From contig JAGHTQ010000216.1 of the NCBI GenBank assembly GCA_018065295.1, forward strand, positions 1-29,083: 29,083 bases of DNA. Reading direction: 5' to 3'. Below the pieces are notes generated by a model that saw nothing but the letters and a program-made list of their open reading frames with translations, had not been told where the DNA came from and did no database searches. Shown here piece after piece: positions 22,273 through 28,404 of the stretch. The stretch comes from Candidatus Colimonas fimequi (GTDB lineage: Bacteria; Bacillota; Clostridia; Peptostreptococcales; Anaerovoracaceae). Within the stretch, counting starts at the first letter, position 1, and each line of letters begins with the position of its first letter. The translations under genes and the position numbers were made by a program.

Positions 22273-22629
22273 ATGAAAAGATTAAAATGTGAGTGCTGCG
22301 GCGGCAATCTGCGAGAGAATCCGCTGGCGCATTATTCATACGTATGTGAATACTGCGGTACAATGTATAAGGAAGAGCATGAGTATGTGCACAGAGTTGA
22401 GACATTTCAGAGCCCAGTAAGAATTTATCAAGCAGAGGCAATGATAGATAGACAAATTTACGAAAGTTGTCCGCAGGATGTTTCTGGTTACGCTATTAAG
22501 CGCCTTGCGCATGAACTCGCCGAAACCATCGCCGAAAACATGGAACTGGATACGGGTTACGACCCGCGTAGAAATTGCCACAGGGTGCGCGCTAGAGTAA
22601 GAATTGTGCCGCCAGGGCACTTATTTTAA
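22273..22629 (+). CDS. Zinc-ribbon phage protein
   Basis: A 118-residue protein with an N-terminal zinc ribbon: C6/C9 (KCECCGG) and C25/C28 (CEYCGTMYK). The remainder, with IDRQIYESCPQDVSGYAIKR and a helical C-terminus, has no recognised domain. It follows the previous gene after 3 bases and sits in the run of small genes. Confidence 0.75.
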   Translation: MKRLKCECCGGNLRENPLAHYSYVCEYCGTMYKEEHEYVHRVETFQSPVRIYQAEAMIDRQIYESCPQDVSGYAIKRLAHELAETIAENMELDTGYDPRRNCHRVRARVRIVPPGHLF

Positions 22630-22639
22630 GGAGTAGGAC

Positions 22640-22825
22640 GTGAAAAAGTATCATTTTAGAATCGAGCATTATGAGGATGATGTACACACTGGAACAGACT
22701 ACATCGGTAACGTTACAGAAGAAGAGTATCGAAAATGCTTGGCAGTTCTTTTTGATTTTGATGATTCAGACGCTTGGGAAGAGATTTATCAGAAGTATAT
22801 GGAATTCAGAAAGGAAAAAACATGA
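22640..22825 (+). CDS. Small acidic phage protein
   Basis: A 61-residue protein starting at GTG 8 bases after AAGGAG (MKKYHFRIEHYEDDVHTGTD onwards). Acidic, with VLFDFDDSDAWEEIYQKY near the end. No known domain. Its stop overlaps the next start (ATGA). Confidence 0.7.
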   Translation: MKKYHFRIEHYEDDVHTGTDYIGNVTEEEYRKCLAVLFDFDDSDAWEEIYQKYMEFRKEKT

Positions 22826-23190
22826 CAAACGAAGAAGCGATAAAAAGGTGCAAAGAACTGATAAGTCAAGATAAGGACGTTGTTCTTACTTATAATGCGC
22901 ATATGAAAGCCGTCATACAACCTTATTTTGTTGACGCAATAGAAAAGGCAATCGAAGCACTTGAAAAAGCAGAGAAGTACAGGCTGCACGACTTGATAAA
23001 AGACCCTAATGATTTGCCAAACGATGGGGACACAGTAATGGGTATCAGTGCGTCAAAAAATGAATATACAGATATTTTTATTTATCACAAAGATAATGAT
23101 TGGACTTGGGAGTATCGTGATTATCATGCAATGTATGCACAAAAGATTATAGCATGGAAATATATAGAACTATTTGAGAGAGGCGAGTAA
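22822..23190 (+). CDS. Phage accessory protein, DUF551-like C-terminus
   Basis: A 122-residue protein. ATG 22822 (overlapping the preceding stop and preceded by AAAGGA) is preferred over an internal upstream start. Residues 1-50 form a helical module (MTNEEAIKRCKELISQDKDV, then AIEALEKAEKY) shared in style with the proteins at 23963 and 24271. The C-terminal part, HDLIKDPNDLPNDGDTV to IAWKYIELFERG, matches the DUF551-type domain of phage small proteins. Function unknown. Confidence 0.72.
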   Translation: MTNEEAIKRCKELISQDKDVVLTYNAHMKAVIQPYFVDAIEKAIEALEKAEKYRLHDLIKDPNDLPNDGDTVMGISASKNEYTDIFIYHKDNDWTWEYRDYHAMYAQKIIAWKYIELFERGE

Positions 23191-23307
23191 ATGTTCGATT
23201 ATTGTTATGAATGCACCGCTTATGGCGACGATTATTACATTAATGACGATGGAGAGTTGAAAAAGCGTTGCAGTCAATGTTGGGTAATGATGGAGGGAGA
23301 AGAATGA
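23191..23307 (+). CDS. Tiny zinc-finger-like protein
   Basis: A 38-residue protein (MFDYCYECTAYGDDYYINDD onwards) with C5, C8, C27 and C30, a four-cysteine zinc-binding pattern, and an acidic, Tyr-rich middle. It begins directly after the preceding stop and overlaps the next gene by 4 bases (ATGA), so it is well embedded in the operon. Confidence 0.65.
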   Translation: MFDYCYECTAYGDDYYINDDGELKKRCSQCWVMMEGEE

Positions 23308-23537
23308 CAAAAGAAGTTACGTTTCATTATGGTGCGCTTGCTGACACATTAGAAGAGCAAGCAAATAGACAAGGGCTTACGCTTGGAGATAAGGCTAAAA
23401 AGTGGCAGGATGTATGCCATTCAATGATCATGGTATGGATTCACGGGCTTGCCACAGACAGCGAAAAAGATAAAATGATAGCTCGATTTCAGAAGAGGAT
23501 GATTAAAGATTTAAAACCATTTGAGAAAGGAGAGTAA
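23304..23537 (+). CDS. Small phage protein, unknown function
   Basis: A 77-residue helical protein. ATG 23304 follows GGAGGGAG and overlaps the preceding stop; an upstream in-frame start at 23268 would overlap that gene further. MTKEVTFHYGALADTLEEQA onwards, with DKAKKWQDVCHSMIMVWIHG in the middle. This resembles small helical proteins of unknown function found in Firmicute phages. It is followed by the next gene without a gap. Confidence 0.7.
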   Translation: MTKEVTFHYGALADTLEEQANRQGLTLGDKAKKWQDVCHSMIMVWIHGLATDSEKDKMIARFQKRMIKDLKPFEKGE

Positions 23538-23966
23538 ATGAGAGTTGGTGAAATATTTGACCCCGTAGAGCGTGCCAGAGAAAAATCATACAACGATGGG
23601 TATAAAGAAGGATTCGTTGATGGGTACAAAGCAAAGTGTAATGAATTAAAAAGATATGAATGGCATGACCTTCGAAGAAATCCCGATGATTTGCCACCAA
23701 ACGAGCATGAAGTAGATATCGCTTATGAGAGATACGAATCTATGTATACAGCACGAGCAATATATGAAGATGGCACTGTACACAGTGAGGATTCAAGATA
23801 TGTGTATGATGAACTCAATGAATGGTGTGAATATTGCGAAGATACAGATGATTATATAATTCCAAGAGGTTGGATTGAAGTTACAGCATTTGCGGAAAAT
23901 ATGGGATTAGTTGATATACCTGTTATTGCATGGCGCGAGCTTGCGCCATTTGAGGAGGAAGAATGA
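23538..23966 (+). CDS. DUF551-like phage protein
   Basis: A 142-residue protein. The N-terminus has a YNDGYKEGFVDGYKAKCNEL helix, and a DUF551-like C-terminal region runs from YEWHDLRRNPDDLPPNEHEV to VIAWRELAPFEEEE. The middle is acidic and aromatic (YDELNEWCEYCEDTDDYI). The same LRxxPDDLP / IAWxELxPFE frame recurs in the protein at 22822. Role unknown. Confidence 0.76.
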   Translation: MRVGEIFDPVERAREKSYNDGYKEGFVDGYKAKCNELKRYEWHDLRRNPDDLPPNEHEVDIAYERYESMYTARAIYEDGTVHSEDSRYVYDELNEWCEYCEDTDDYIIPRGWIEVTAFAENMGLVDIPVIAWRELAPFEEEE

Positions 23967-24274
23967 CATACGAAGAAGCAATAAAAGAAATAAATGAATT
24001 CCTGATGGACGAGTACGGTTGCGCTACATTATCGAATGATTTTTTAAAATTAGCAGCCGAAGCGTTAGAGAAGCAGGTACCAAAGAAACCATTGACGCCA
24101 AGGCAGGAACAACCCAAAGGCGGAGTACTGATGTATTGCCATGGAGATAGGTGGTGTCCAACTTGTCACAGACAAATTCTAAACTACGATTTAGACAGTA
24201 CTTCGATTAGGTTCGCAAGAAATAGACGAGTGTGCGATTGTGGACAGAAGCTCGATTGGAGTGAGGAAGAATGA
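23963..24274 (+). CDS. Small phage protein with zinc ribbon
   Basis: A 103-residue protein. The N-terminal helix MTYEEAIKEINEFLMDEYGC then KLAAEALEKQVPKK is a shared module of this run. A zinc ribbon follows: CHGDRWCPTCHRQI and RRVCDCGQKL. The start overlaps the preceding stop by 4 bases, the end overlaps the next gene by 4 bases. Confidence 0.75.
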   Translation: MTYEEAIKEINEFLMDEYGCATLSNDFLKLAAEALEKQVPKKPLTPRQEQPKGGVLMYCHGDRWCPTCHRQILNYDLDSTSIRFARNRRVCDCGQKLDWSEEE

Positions 24275-24663
24275 CATACAAAGAAGCAAAAAGATATCTT
24301 GAGAATTTAGTCGGTGATAGAAGCATGAGATATATTTACACACCTATAAAAACAGATGTGCTTATTGAAGCAATAGAAGCGCTTGAGGAAGTAGAGAAGC
24401 ACAAAGAAACCTTTGAGTGGTGTACTGACTGCAAAGAGTATGACCAGAAGGGACATTGCTGCCATAGGTGGTGCAAGCAAATAAGAGATACTGTTGAAGA
24501 ACTAAAACAAGAGGCAAACGATAGTAAGGTTTCGGCCTGTGAGGATAAGACTCCTAAAATGATGGCTAAAGGCCAAAGAATGACAGGAGAAAGCGATGAC
24601 TTTGAGGCTGGGTACTTGGCCGCAGTGCAAGAAATGTACAACTTTATTCTTGATATTGAGTAA
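24271..24663 (+). CDS. Cys-rich phage accessory protein
   Basis: A 130-residue protein that opens with the module MTYKEAKRYLENLVGDR / IEAIEALEEVEKHKE. A cysteine-rich central region (WCTDCKEYDQKGHCCHRWCK) may bind zinc. The C-terminal part is polar, ending AGYLAAVQEMYNFILDIE. Last gene of the run before a strong bidirectional terminator. Confidence 0.74.
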   Translation: MTYKEAKRYLENLVGDRSMRYIYTPIKTDVLIEAIEALEEVEKHKETFEWCTDCKEYDQKGHCCHRWCKQIRDTVEELKQEANDSKVSACEDKTPKMMAKGQRMTGESDDFEAGYLAAVQEMYNFILDIE

Positions 24664-24666
24664 ATT

Positions 24667-24695
24667 AAAAAGGCTTGCTGCGTGCAAGCCTTTTT
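24667..24695. terminator. Bidirectional terminator
   Basis: A perfect 12-bp stem AAAAAGGCTTGC/GCAAGCCTTTTT (24667-24678 with 24684-24695), loop TGCGT, U-tract on each strand. It separates the plus-strand run of small genes from the converging minus-strand gene. Confidence 0.92.
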
Positions 24696-24884
24696 CTATG
24701 GGTATAAATCTCTGAACTTTGCTTGTGTAGGAGAATACTGAAAATAATTGAAAGCATTCTGAATGTCCGTACCGCAATAGCGGTCATACAGATGAATGAT
24801 ATGCTTATTATATACATGGCTCATGCCATGCTGCATTATAATGTTTTTAACTTCTTCGCGAAGTTCTTTGATTTCTGAGCGCAT
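24696..24884 (-). CDS. Small protein of unknown function (cassette 3)
   Basis: A 62-residue protein on the minus strand, starting at the ATG complementary to 24882-24884, with AGGAGG 7 bases upstream. Helical start MRSEIKELREEVKNIIMQHG, then HNKHIIHLYDRYCG-like residues and an aromatic end. No domain recognised. A longer upstream start would run through the leader motif and is rejected. It is the minus-strand member of the cassette set. Confidence 0.72.
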   Translation of the reverse strand: MRSEIKELREEVKNIIMQHGMSHVYNKHIIHLYDRYCGTDIQNAFNYFQYSPTQAKFRDLYP

Positions 24885-24910
24885 ATAAATACCTCCTAGA
24901 TATTTGTTTC

Positions 24911-24942
24911 TTACATTATTAATTATATCGCTAGCGCTAATT
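24911..24942 (-). promoter_or_regulatory. Conserved leader motif, copy 3
   Basis: On the minus strand it reads AATTAGCGCTAGCGATATAA then TTAATAATGTAA, matching copies 1 and 2 apart from a few changes and one inserted base. It leads to the small gene ending at 24696. It is directly adjacent to hairpin element 3. Confidence 0.68.
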
Positions 24943-25006
24943 AAAAGATGCTGACGTACTGCATGAGACTTAAGCGAAAACGCTGTGCGCTTTGTCGGCA
25001 TCTTTT
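24943..25006. repeat. Cassette hairpin element 3, shared by a divergent gene pair
   Basis: AAAAGATGCTGAC (24943-24955) pairs with GTCGGCATCTTTT (24994-25006) over 13 bp with one G-U. The interior holds the 21-base string shared with element 1 in reverse complement (24971-24991). Leader-motif copies flank it on both sides, facing outwards. The inner stem is poor here compared with elements 1 and 2. The surrounding 24885-25067 gap has no other content. Confidence 0.76.
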
Positions 25007-25050
25007 CTATAGCAAACACGTTAATATTATTAATGTAAAGATTATTAAAC
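25007..25050 (+). promoter_or_regulatory. Conserved leader motif, copy 4
   Basis: CTATAGCAAACACGTTAATA then TTATTAATGTAA and AGATTATTAAA. It matches copy 1 over most of its length, including the trailing AGATTATTAAA. It leads to the gene at 25068 and is the divergent partner of copy 3. Confidence 0.68.
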
Positions 25051-25067
25051 TTACGGAGGAAATTAAG

Positions 25068-25343
25068 ATGATGAATACATATTGGGCACACAGCGGCAAA
25101 CTTCAGGCGCAGTACGACGAGATGATGAACGCTGGTTTCAAGTTTACAAAGGCTTCAGAGAGAGCATTTCATACATATTATAGATACTTTAACGACGGCG
25201 ATCTTCCTGGATTCGCAAGATCAAAATGGGAGCTTACAAAGAGTGGCCGTTGGGGAAGAGAACTGAATGCGCGCGGCTTAGAAGAGCTTGAAAGAAGAGT
25301 CGACGAGGCCATTGAGCATGAGTGGAAAAGATACTCAAAATAA
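25068..25343 (+). CDS. Small charged protein of unknown function (cassette 4)
   Basis: A 91-residue protein (MMNTYWAHSGKLQAQYDEMM onwards), with RAFHTYYRYFNDGDLPGFAR and a helical, charged end (LEELERRVDEAIEHEWKRYS). CGGAGGA lies 7 bases before the first of two ATGs. An upstream in-frame extension through the hairpin region is rejected. No known domain; small size, high charge and an independent leader and terminator are features of phage accessory (moron) genes. Confidence 0.75.
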   Translation: MMNTYWAHSGKLQAQYDEMMNAGFKFTKASERAFHTYYRYFNDGDLPGFARSKWELTKSGRWGRELNARGLEELERRVDEAIEHEWKRYSK

Positions 25344-25369
25344 AATAGGAGCCGTAAGGCTCCTATTTT
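25342..25369. terminator. Bidirectional terminator between accessory gene and recombinase
   Basis: A perfect 12-bp stem AAAATAGGAGCC/GGCTCCTATTTT (25342-25353 with 25358-25369), loop GTAA. It serves both the plus-strand gene ending at 25343 and the minus-strand recombinase ending at 25363; it overlaps both stop regions. Confidence 0.88.
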
Positions 25370-26943
25370 ACATTATGCATAAGTATAACACCTTTTTTAG
25401 TCGGAACTATTTTCGGGTGTTCGCTCAGTGCCACTAAAAGTGGACCAGACGAGTCATTTGACGAACTATAGCCCTCTCGGTCAAATTCGCCGATGGCATC
25501 CAAGGCCTGCTCGAGGGAAATCTCTTCAGAGTTCTCGTCCGAGATGTTATAGAAAATAATAATCTTATCTTTAAATATAAAGACCTTAGAGACAAAGGCC
25601 TTTATGATTCTGCGCCTATAGGCTTCGCTGTTTTCTTCGTCGGTTTGAATGAACTGCGTCAGGAAGTAATAGAGCTGTTCTTCTGTAAGGCCAAAAGTCT
25701 TAGTTTTCTGGTACGCAATTTCGCGCTCAAGTTCCAGCTTCTCAGACTCTAATGTTTCTATTCTCGCAAGGATGGTTGCCGTTGCCATGCCATGCTCGAG
25801 TGCTGCCATAAGATTCTTTATGGCCGTGTTATTCTCGCGTAGTTTTTTATTCAGCGCTGCAATCTGCTCTTCGCGGTCGTCAGACTCATTCTGGAGCTCC
25901 CATAACGTCCTAGAAAGCCTTTTAAGAATACTGTCAGACAAAATATAGTCTATCGTCAAATCTACGACCAGGGACTCAATATAGGCCTTCTGGACTGGCT
26001 TCTTATCGCAGGCTTTATCGCGCCTATACTTTGGGCAGTAATAGTAGTAATGCTTTGCGCCTGTTTTACTTGTCCCCGACACGCCATTCATTGCTGAGCC
26101 GCAGTGGCCGCAGAAAAGCTTTCCTGAAAGAAGATAGTCTGCTGTTGTAGCTCTTGTCACCTTGCCTGTCTGGCGTTTAGCTTTCATTTTCTGCGCTATA
26201 GCAAAGGTGGTTTTATCTATGATAGCAGGCACGCCGTTCTCAACATACACGCCAGCAGCGTTGTAGATGCCTATATATTTTTCATTCGATATAATTCTGT
26301 TAATTGAGTTCTTATTGAACGCATTGCCCCTGGACGTCTTATAGCCGAGCCCGTTTAAGTACTTGCATATATCGGCATTCGCCGCACCGTCCAGGTACAT
26401 TTCAAATATTTTCCTCACGACTTCAGCCTGTTCTTCATCTATAGCATAGGTCTTATCAGGAGCCGCTTTATATCCGAGCGGAATAGAATTGCCAAGTACC
26501 CGGCATTTTGTAGCGCTTTCGTGCATTCCTCGTTTGACCTTTTGTGCCAGCTCAGCAGAGTAGTATTCAGCCATGCCCTCTAATAGAGACTCGAGTATTA
26601 TGCCCTCAGGCCCGTCAGGAATAGACTCAGCCGCGTAGAAGAGCTTTGCGCCGGCCTTCTTTATTTGTGATTTATAAATTACGGAGTCGTACTTACTTCT
26701 TGAAAATCGGTCAGTTTTCCATACGACCACAGCATCAAATTTCTTCTGCTTGCAGTCGTCAAGCATACGTAAAAATTCAGGCCTCTGATCTGTTTTACCT
26801 GAGATATGGGTATCGGCGTATATCTGAACGACCTGAAGGCCATGCGCTAGACAGTAATTCGTACATTCTCGCACCTGGCCCTCGATGCTCTGGTCTGTCT
26901 GCCCGGACCCGGCAGAGTATCTTGCATATATTGCTGCTCGCAT
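25363..26943 (-). CDS. int: Large serine recombinase (phage integrase)
   Basis: A 526-residue serine integrase. The resolvase-type catalytic domain opens MRAAIYARYS with Ser10 as nucleophile, followed by QSIEGQVRECTNYC, IYADTHISGKTDQRPEFLRM and VVVWKTDRFSRSKYDSVI. A recombinase domain follows (LGYKAAPDKTY to INRIISNEKYIGIYN), then a zinc ribbon (GKLFCGHCGSAMNG and YYYCPKYRRDKAC) and a coiled-coil region with EREIAYQKTK. The set is diagnostic of phiC31/TP901-1-type integrases, which recombine attP and attB without supercoiling. Its ATG follows the repressor stop directly (TAAATG), so the two are co-transcribed. Confidence 0.95.
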   Translation of the reverse strand: MRAAIYARYSAGSGQTDQSIEGQVRECTNYCLAHGLQVVQIYADTHISGKTDQRPEFLRMLDDCKQKKFDAVVVWKTDRFSRSKYDSVIYKSQIKKAGAKLFYAAESIPDGPEGIILESLLEGMAEYYSAELAQKVKRGMHESATKCRVLGNSIPLGYKAAPDKTYAIDEEQAEVVRKIFEMYLDGAANADICKYLNGLGYKTSRGNAFNKNSINRIISNEKYIGIYNAAGVYVENGVPAIIDKTTFAIAQKMKAKRQTGKVTRATTADYLLSGKLFCGHCGSAMNGVSGTSKTGAKHYYYYCPKYRRDKACDKKPVQKAYIESLVVDLTIDYILSDSILKRLSRTLWELQNESDDREEQIAALNKKLRENNTAIKNLMAALEHGMATATILARIETLESEKLELEREIAYQKTKTFGLTEEQLYYFLTQFIQTDEENSEAYRRRIIKAFVSKVFIFKDKIIIFYNISDENSEEISLEQALDAIGEFDREGYSSSNDSSGPLLVALSEHPKIVPTKKGVILMHNVK

Positions 26944-27507
26944 TTATTTCCCCCTCTTGCGTTTATTGCTTTCTTCTTCAGCGTTCAGCATAGCCTGGGT
27001 AACCTGGAGACGGCCGCGCATATCCAGACTGCGGTAGATTTCCAGGAGCTCTTCCTCTTCTTTACTTATAGTCATTTTAGGAACGAATGACGTTTTAATA
27101 TCTTTTGCAGCAGTTTCTTCAATAAGTTCTTTTAATAAAGCCTTGATGTCGGTTTCAGTGAGAGAGAAGCCCTGGAACTGTTTACTGAAGAGATCTGCAG
27201 GCTTAATATTAACTTGAGGCCTATTTATTGCATTTTGATGTTCTTCTAGCTTGCTAGCTGGCTTCTCGGTGTCAGGCTTGTACCCATCTTGCGAGTTATA
27301 TTTAAAGAATTCAGCCGGCTCTATATTAAGAATGTTGCTAATCGCCAAAATCCTTGACCTAGGAATATCAGAAACAATTCCCTGCTCATATTTACTAATT
27401 GTAGCGGTCGCCACGTTTAGCCTATTGGCTAAATCAGTTTGTGTCATTTCCAGCTCTTGCCTTTTTCTTCTTATTAGCTTTCCTATTTCATTGCTTTTAT
27501 TTTCCAT
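26944..27507 (-). CDS. Phage repressor, XRE family, without peptidase domain
   Basis: A 187-residue lysogeny repressor. The N-terminal helix-turn-helix spans about 8-62: IGKLIRRKRQELEMTQTDLA, NRLNVATATISKYEQGIV and ISNILNIEPAEFF. The C-terminal part has no S24 (LexA-type) Ser-Lys pattern; instead it ends with LLEIYRSLDMRGRLQVTQAM, a helix common in ImmR-like repressors. Induction would then not be RecA-driven self-cleavage. GAGGAG precedes the ATG, with a palindrome in the leader. It faces the Cro-like gene divergently. Confidence 0.9.
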   Translation of the reverse strand: MENKSNEIGKLIRRKRQELEMTQTDLANRLNVATATISKYEQGIVSDIPRSRILAISNILNIEPAEFFKYNSQDGYKPDTEKPASKLEEHQNAINRPQVNIKPADLFSKQFQGFSLTETDIKALLKELIEETAAKDIKTSFVPKMTISKEEEELLEIYRSLDMRGRLQVTQAMLNAEEESNKRKRGK

Positions 27508-27518
27508 GTGTTCTCCTC

Positions 27519-27536
27519 ATTAACAATAGTGTTAAT
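27519..27536. promoter_or_regulatory. Probable repressor operator
   Basis: ATTAACA-ATAG-TGTTAAT, perfect 7-bp arms with a 4-base centre, in the leader of the repressor gene downstream of its promoter. The position suits autoregulation. TTAAC-type half sites recur in the same region (27584-27590) and in the palindrome at 27902-27922. Confidence 0.65.
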
Positions 27537-27554
27537 TATTATCCTTATACGGCA

Positions 27555-27585
27555 ATTATATCATGTTTTATGATAAAAGTATCAA
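27555..27585 (-). promoter_or_regulatory. Repressor promoter
   Basis: On the minus strand, TTGATA (27580-27585) and TATAAT (27555-27560) with a 19-base spacer and an extended TGA before the -10. The long spacing is likely offset by the extended -10. It would drive repressor and integrase. Confidence 0.68.
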
Positions 27586-27613
27586 TTAACGCGAAAAAAA
27601 CTTAAAAAAGCTA

Positions 27614-27642
27614 TTTACAAAACATTTTACCCGTGGTATAAA
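27614..27642 (+). promoter_or_regulatory. Early (Cro-side) promoter
   Basis: TTTACA (27614-27619), a 17-base spacer and TATAAA (27637-27642) with an extended TGG. It is a near-consensus sigma-A promoter and would drive the Cro-like gene at 27694 and downstream replication genes. Confidence 0.78.
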
Positions 27643-27693
27643 AATAAGCGTACCAAGTCAATCAAGTGTATTTTATAAGCAGGAGGCAATACA

Positions 27694-27903
27694 TTGAATA
27701 AAGCATTATTTATGGCCTGTTTAGTAAAGCACGGAGACACGCAGAAATCTCTTGCAGATGCGCTAGGCCTTAGTTTATCTCGGCTTAATGCTAAAATCAA
27801 TGCAAGAGATGGCGCTGATTTCACGCAGACAGAAATGCAATGCATTATTGACCGTTATAAGCTGGGACCTATGGACACAGCAGAAATTTTTTTTGACCAC
27901 TAA
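27694..27903 (+). CDS. Cro-like early regulator
   Basis: A 69-residue helix-turn-helix protein starting at TTG, about 7 bases after AGGAGG. MNKALFMACLVKHGDTQKSL, ALGLSLSRLNAKINA as the DNA-binding core, and FTQTEMQCIIDRYKLGPMDT complete a typical phage Cro/antirepressor type. Its position divergent from the repressor and behind the early promoter supports the lysis-lysogeny role. A rare TTG start may limit its amount. Confidence 0.82.
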   Translation: MNKALFMACLVKHGDTQKSLADALGLSLSRLNAKINARDGADFTQTEMQCIIDRYKLGPMDTAEIFFDH

Positions 27904-27922
27904 TTAACTTGTGAAGTTAATT
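27902..27922. promoter_or_regulatory. Palindrome after Cro-like gene
   Basis: AATTAACTT-GTG-AAGTTAATT, perfect 9-bp arms. It overlaps the stop codon of the Cro-like gene. It shares the TTAAC element with the repressor operator, so it may be a second repressor site; it has only a short, mixed tail (TTAGTAAAATAATTTT), so a weak terminator is the alternative. Confidence 0.6.
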
Positions 27923-27944
27923 TAGTAAAATAATTTTCTTGAAC

Positions 27945-28103
27945 ATGGTAAATATAACAGAACGCATTGCATTAACAAGTCTACTTAAACAGGCAGGGGA
28001 ATTTTTTGATGACCCCAAAAATCAAGAGGCCTTTGAGGCCTGGAAAAAATCTAAGGAGGAAAATGATGCAGCACATCACATTAACACTTCCGTTAACACC
28101 TGA
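27945..28103 (+). CDS. Small early phage protein
   Basis: A 52-residue ORF (MVNITERIALTSLLKQAGEF then FDDPKNQEAFEAWKKSKEEN) whose amphipathic helices look coding. There is no convincing Shine-Dalgarno site upstream of its ATG, and its end overlaps the next gene by 38 bases in another frame. Its body contains the ribosome site of the next gene. It may be a genuine small early gene translated weakly, or a spurious frame. Confidence 0.55.
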   Translation: MVNITERIALTSLLKQAGEFFDDPKNQEAFEAWKKSKEENDAAHHINTSVNT

Positions 28104-28404
28104 GATTCTTGAGAAGCTCAAGGTATTCACAGAGGAGGCAGAAATCAAAGTAGCTCAGGACCCTGTACCTGCAAAGGTTGAGCCTAAGAAACAGGAAACC
28201 GTCGAGTTACCATTCGACGAAGAGCCAAAAGCTAAGGTAATTAGCAAGACAGACGTGAGAGCTAAGTGTTTAGCACTTAGCAAGGCAGGTAAGACCGACC
28301 TACTCGTTTCTATTTTCGGCGAGTTTGGAGCTAAGAAGCTTTCCGATATTAAGGAAAGCGACTACCCAGCTCTTATGGAAAAGTTAGGAGCTGCCAATGC
28401 CTGA
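28066..28404 (+). CDS. Conserved early phage protein upstream of DUF2800
   Basis: A 112-residue protein starting at ATG 28066, 6 bases after AAGGAGG; a tandem ATG at 28063 is too close to the site. MQHITLTLPLTPEILEKLKV, an acidic and Pro-rich linker, then DVRAKCLALSKAGKTDLLVS and FGAKKLSDIKESDYPALMEK, a C-terminal module often seen in the protein encoded before DUF2800 in Firmicute phages (sometimes labelled rrp5-like). Part of the early replication/recombination operon. The end overlaps the next start. Confidence 0.78.
   Translation: MQHITLTLPLTPEILEKLKVFTEEAEIKVAQDPVPAKVEPKKQETVELPFDEEPKAKVISKTDVRAKCLALSKAGKTDLLVSIFGEFGAKKLSDIKESDYPALMEKLGAANA

Noticed and set aside
24948..25067. N-terminal extension of the gene at 25068 and of its minus-strand neighbour
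   Set aside because: Both would translate the conserved hairpin and leader motifs; the internal ATGs have strong ribosome sites.
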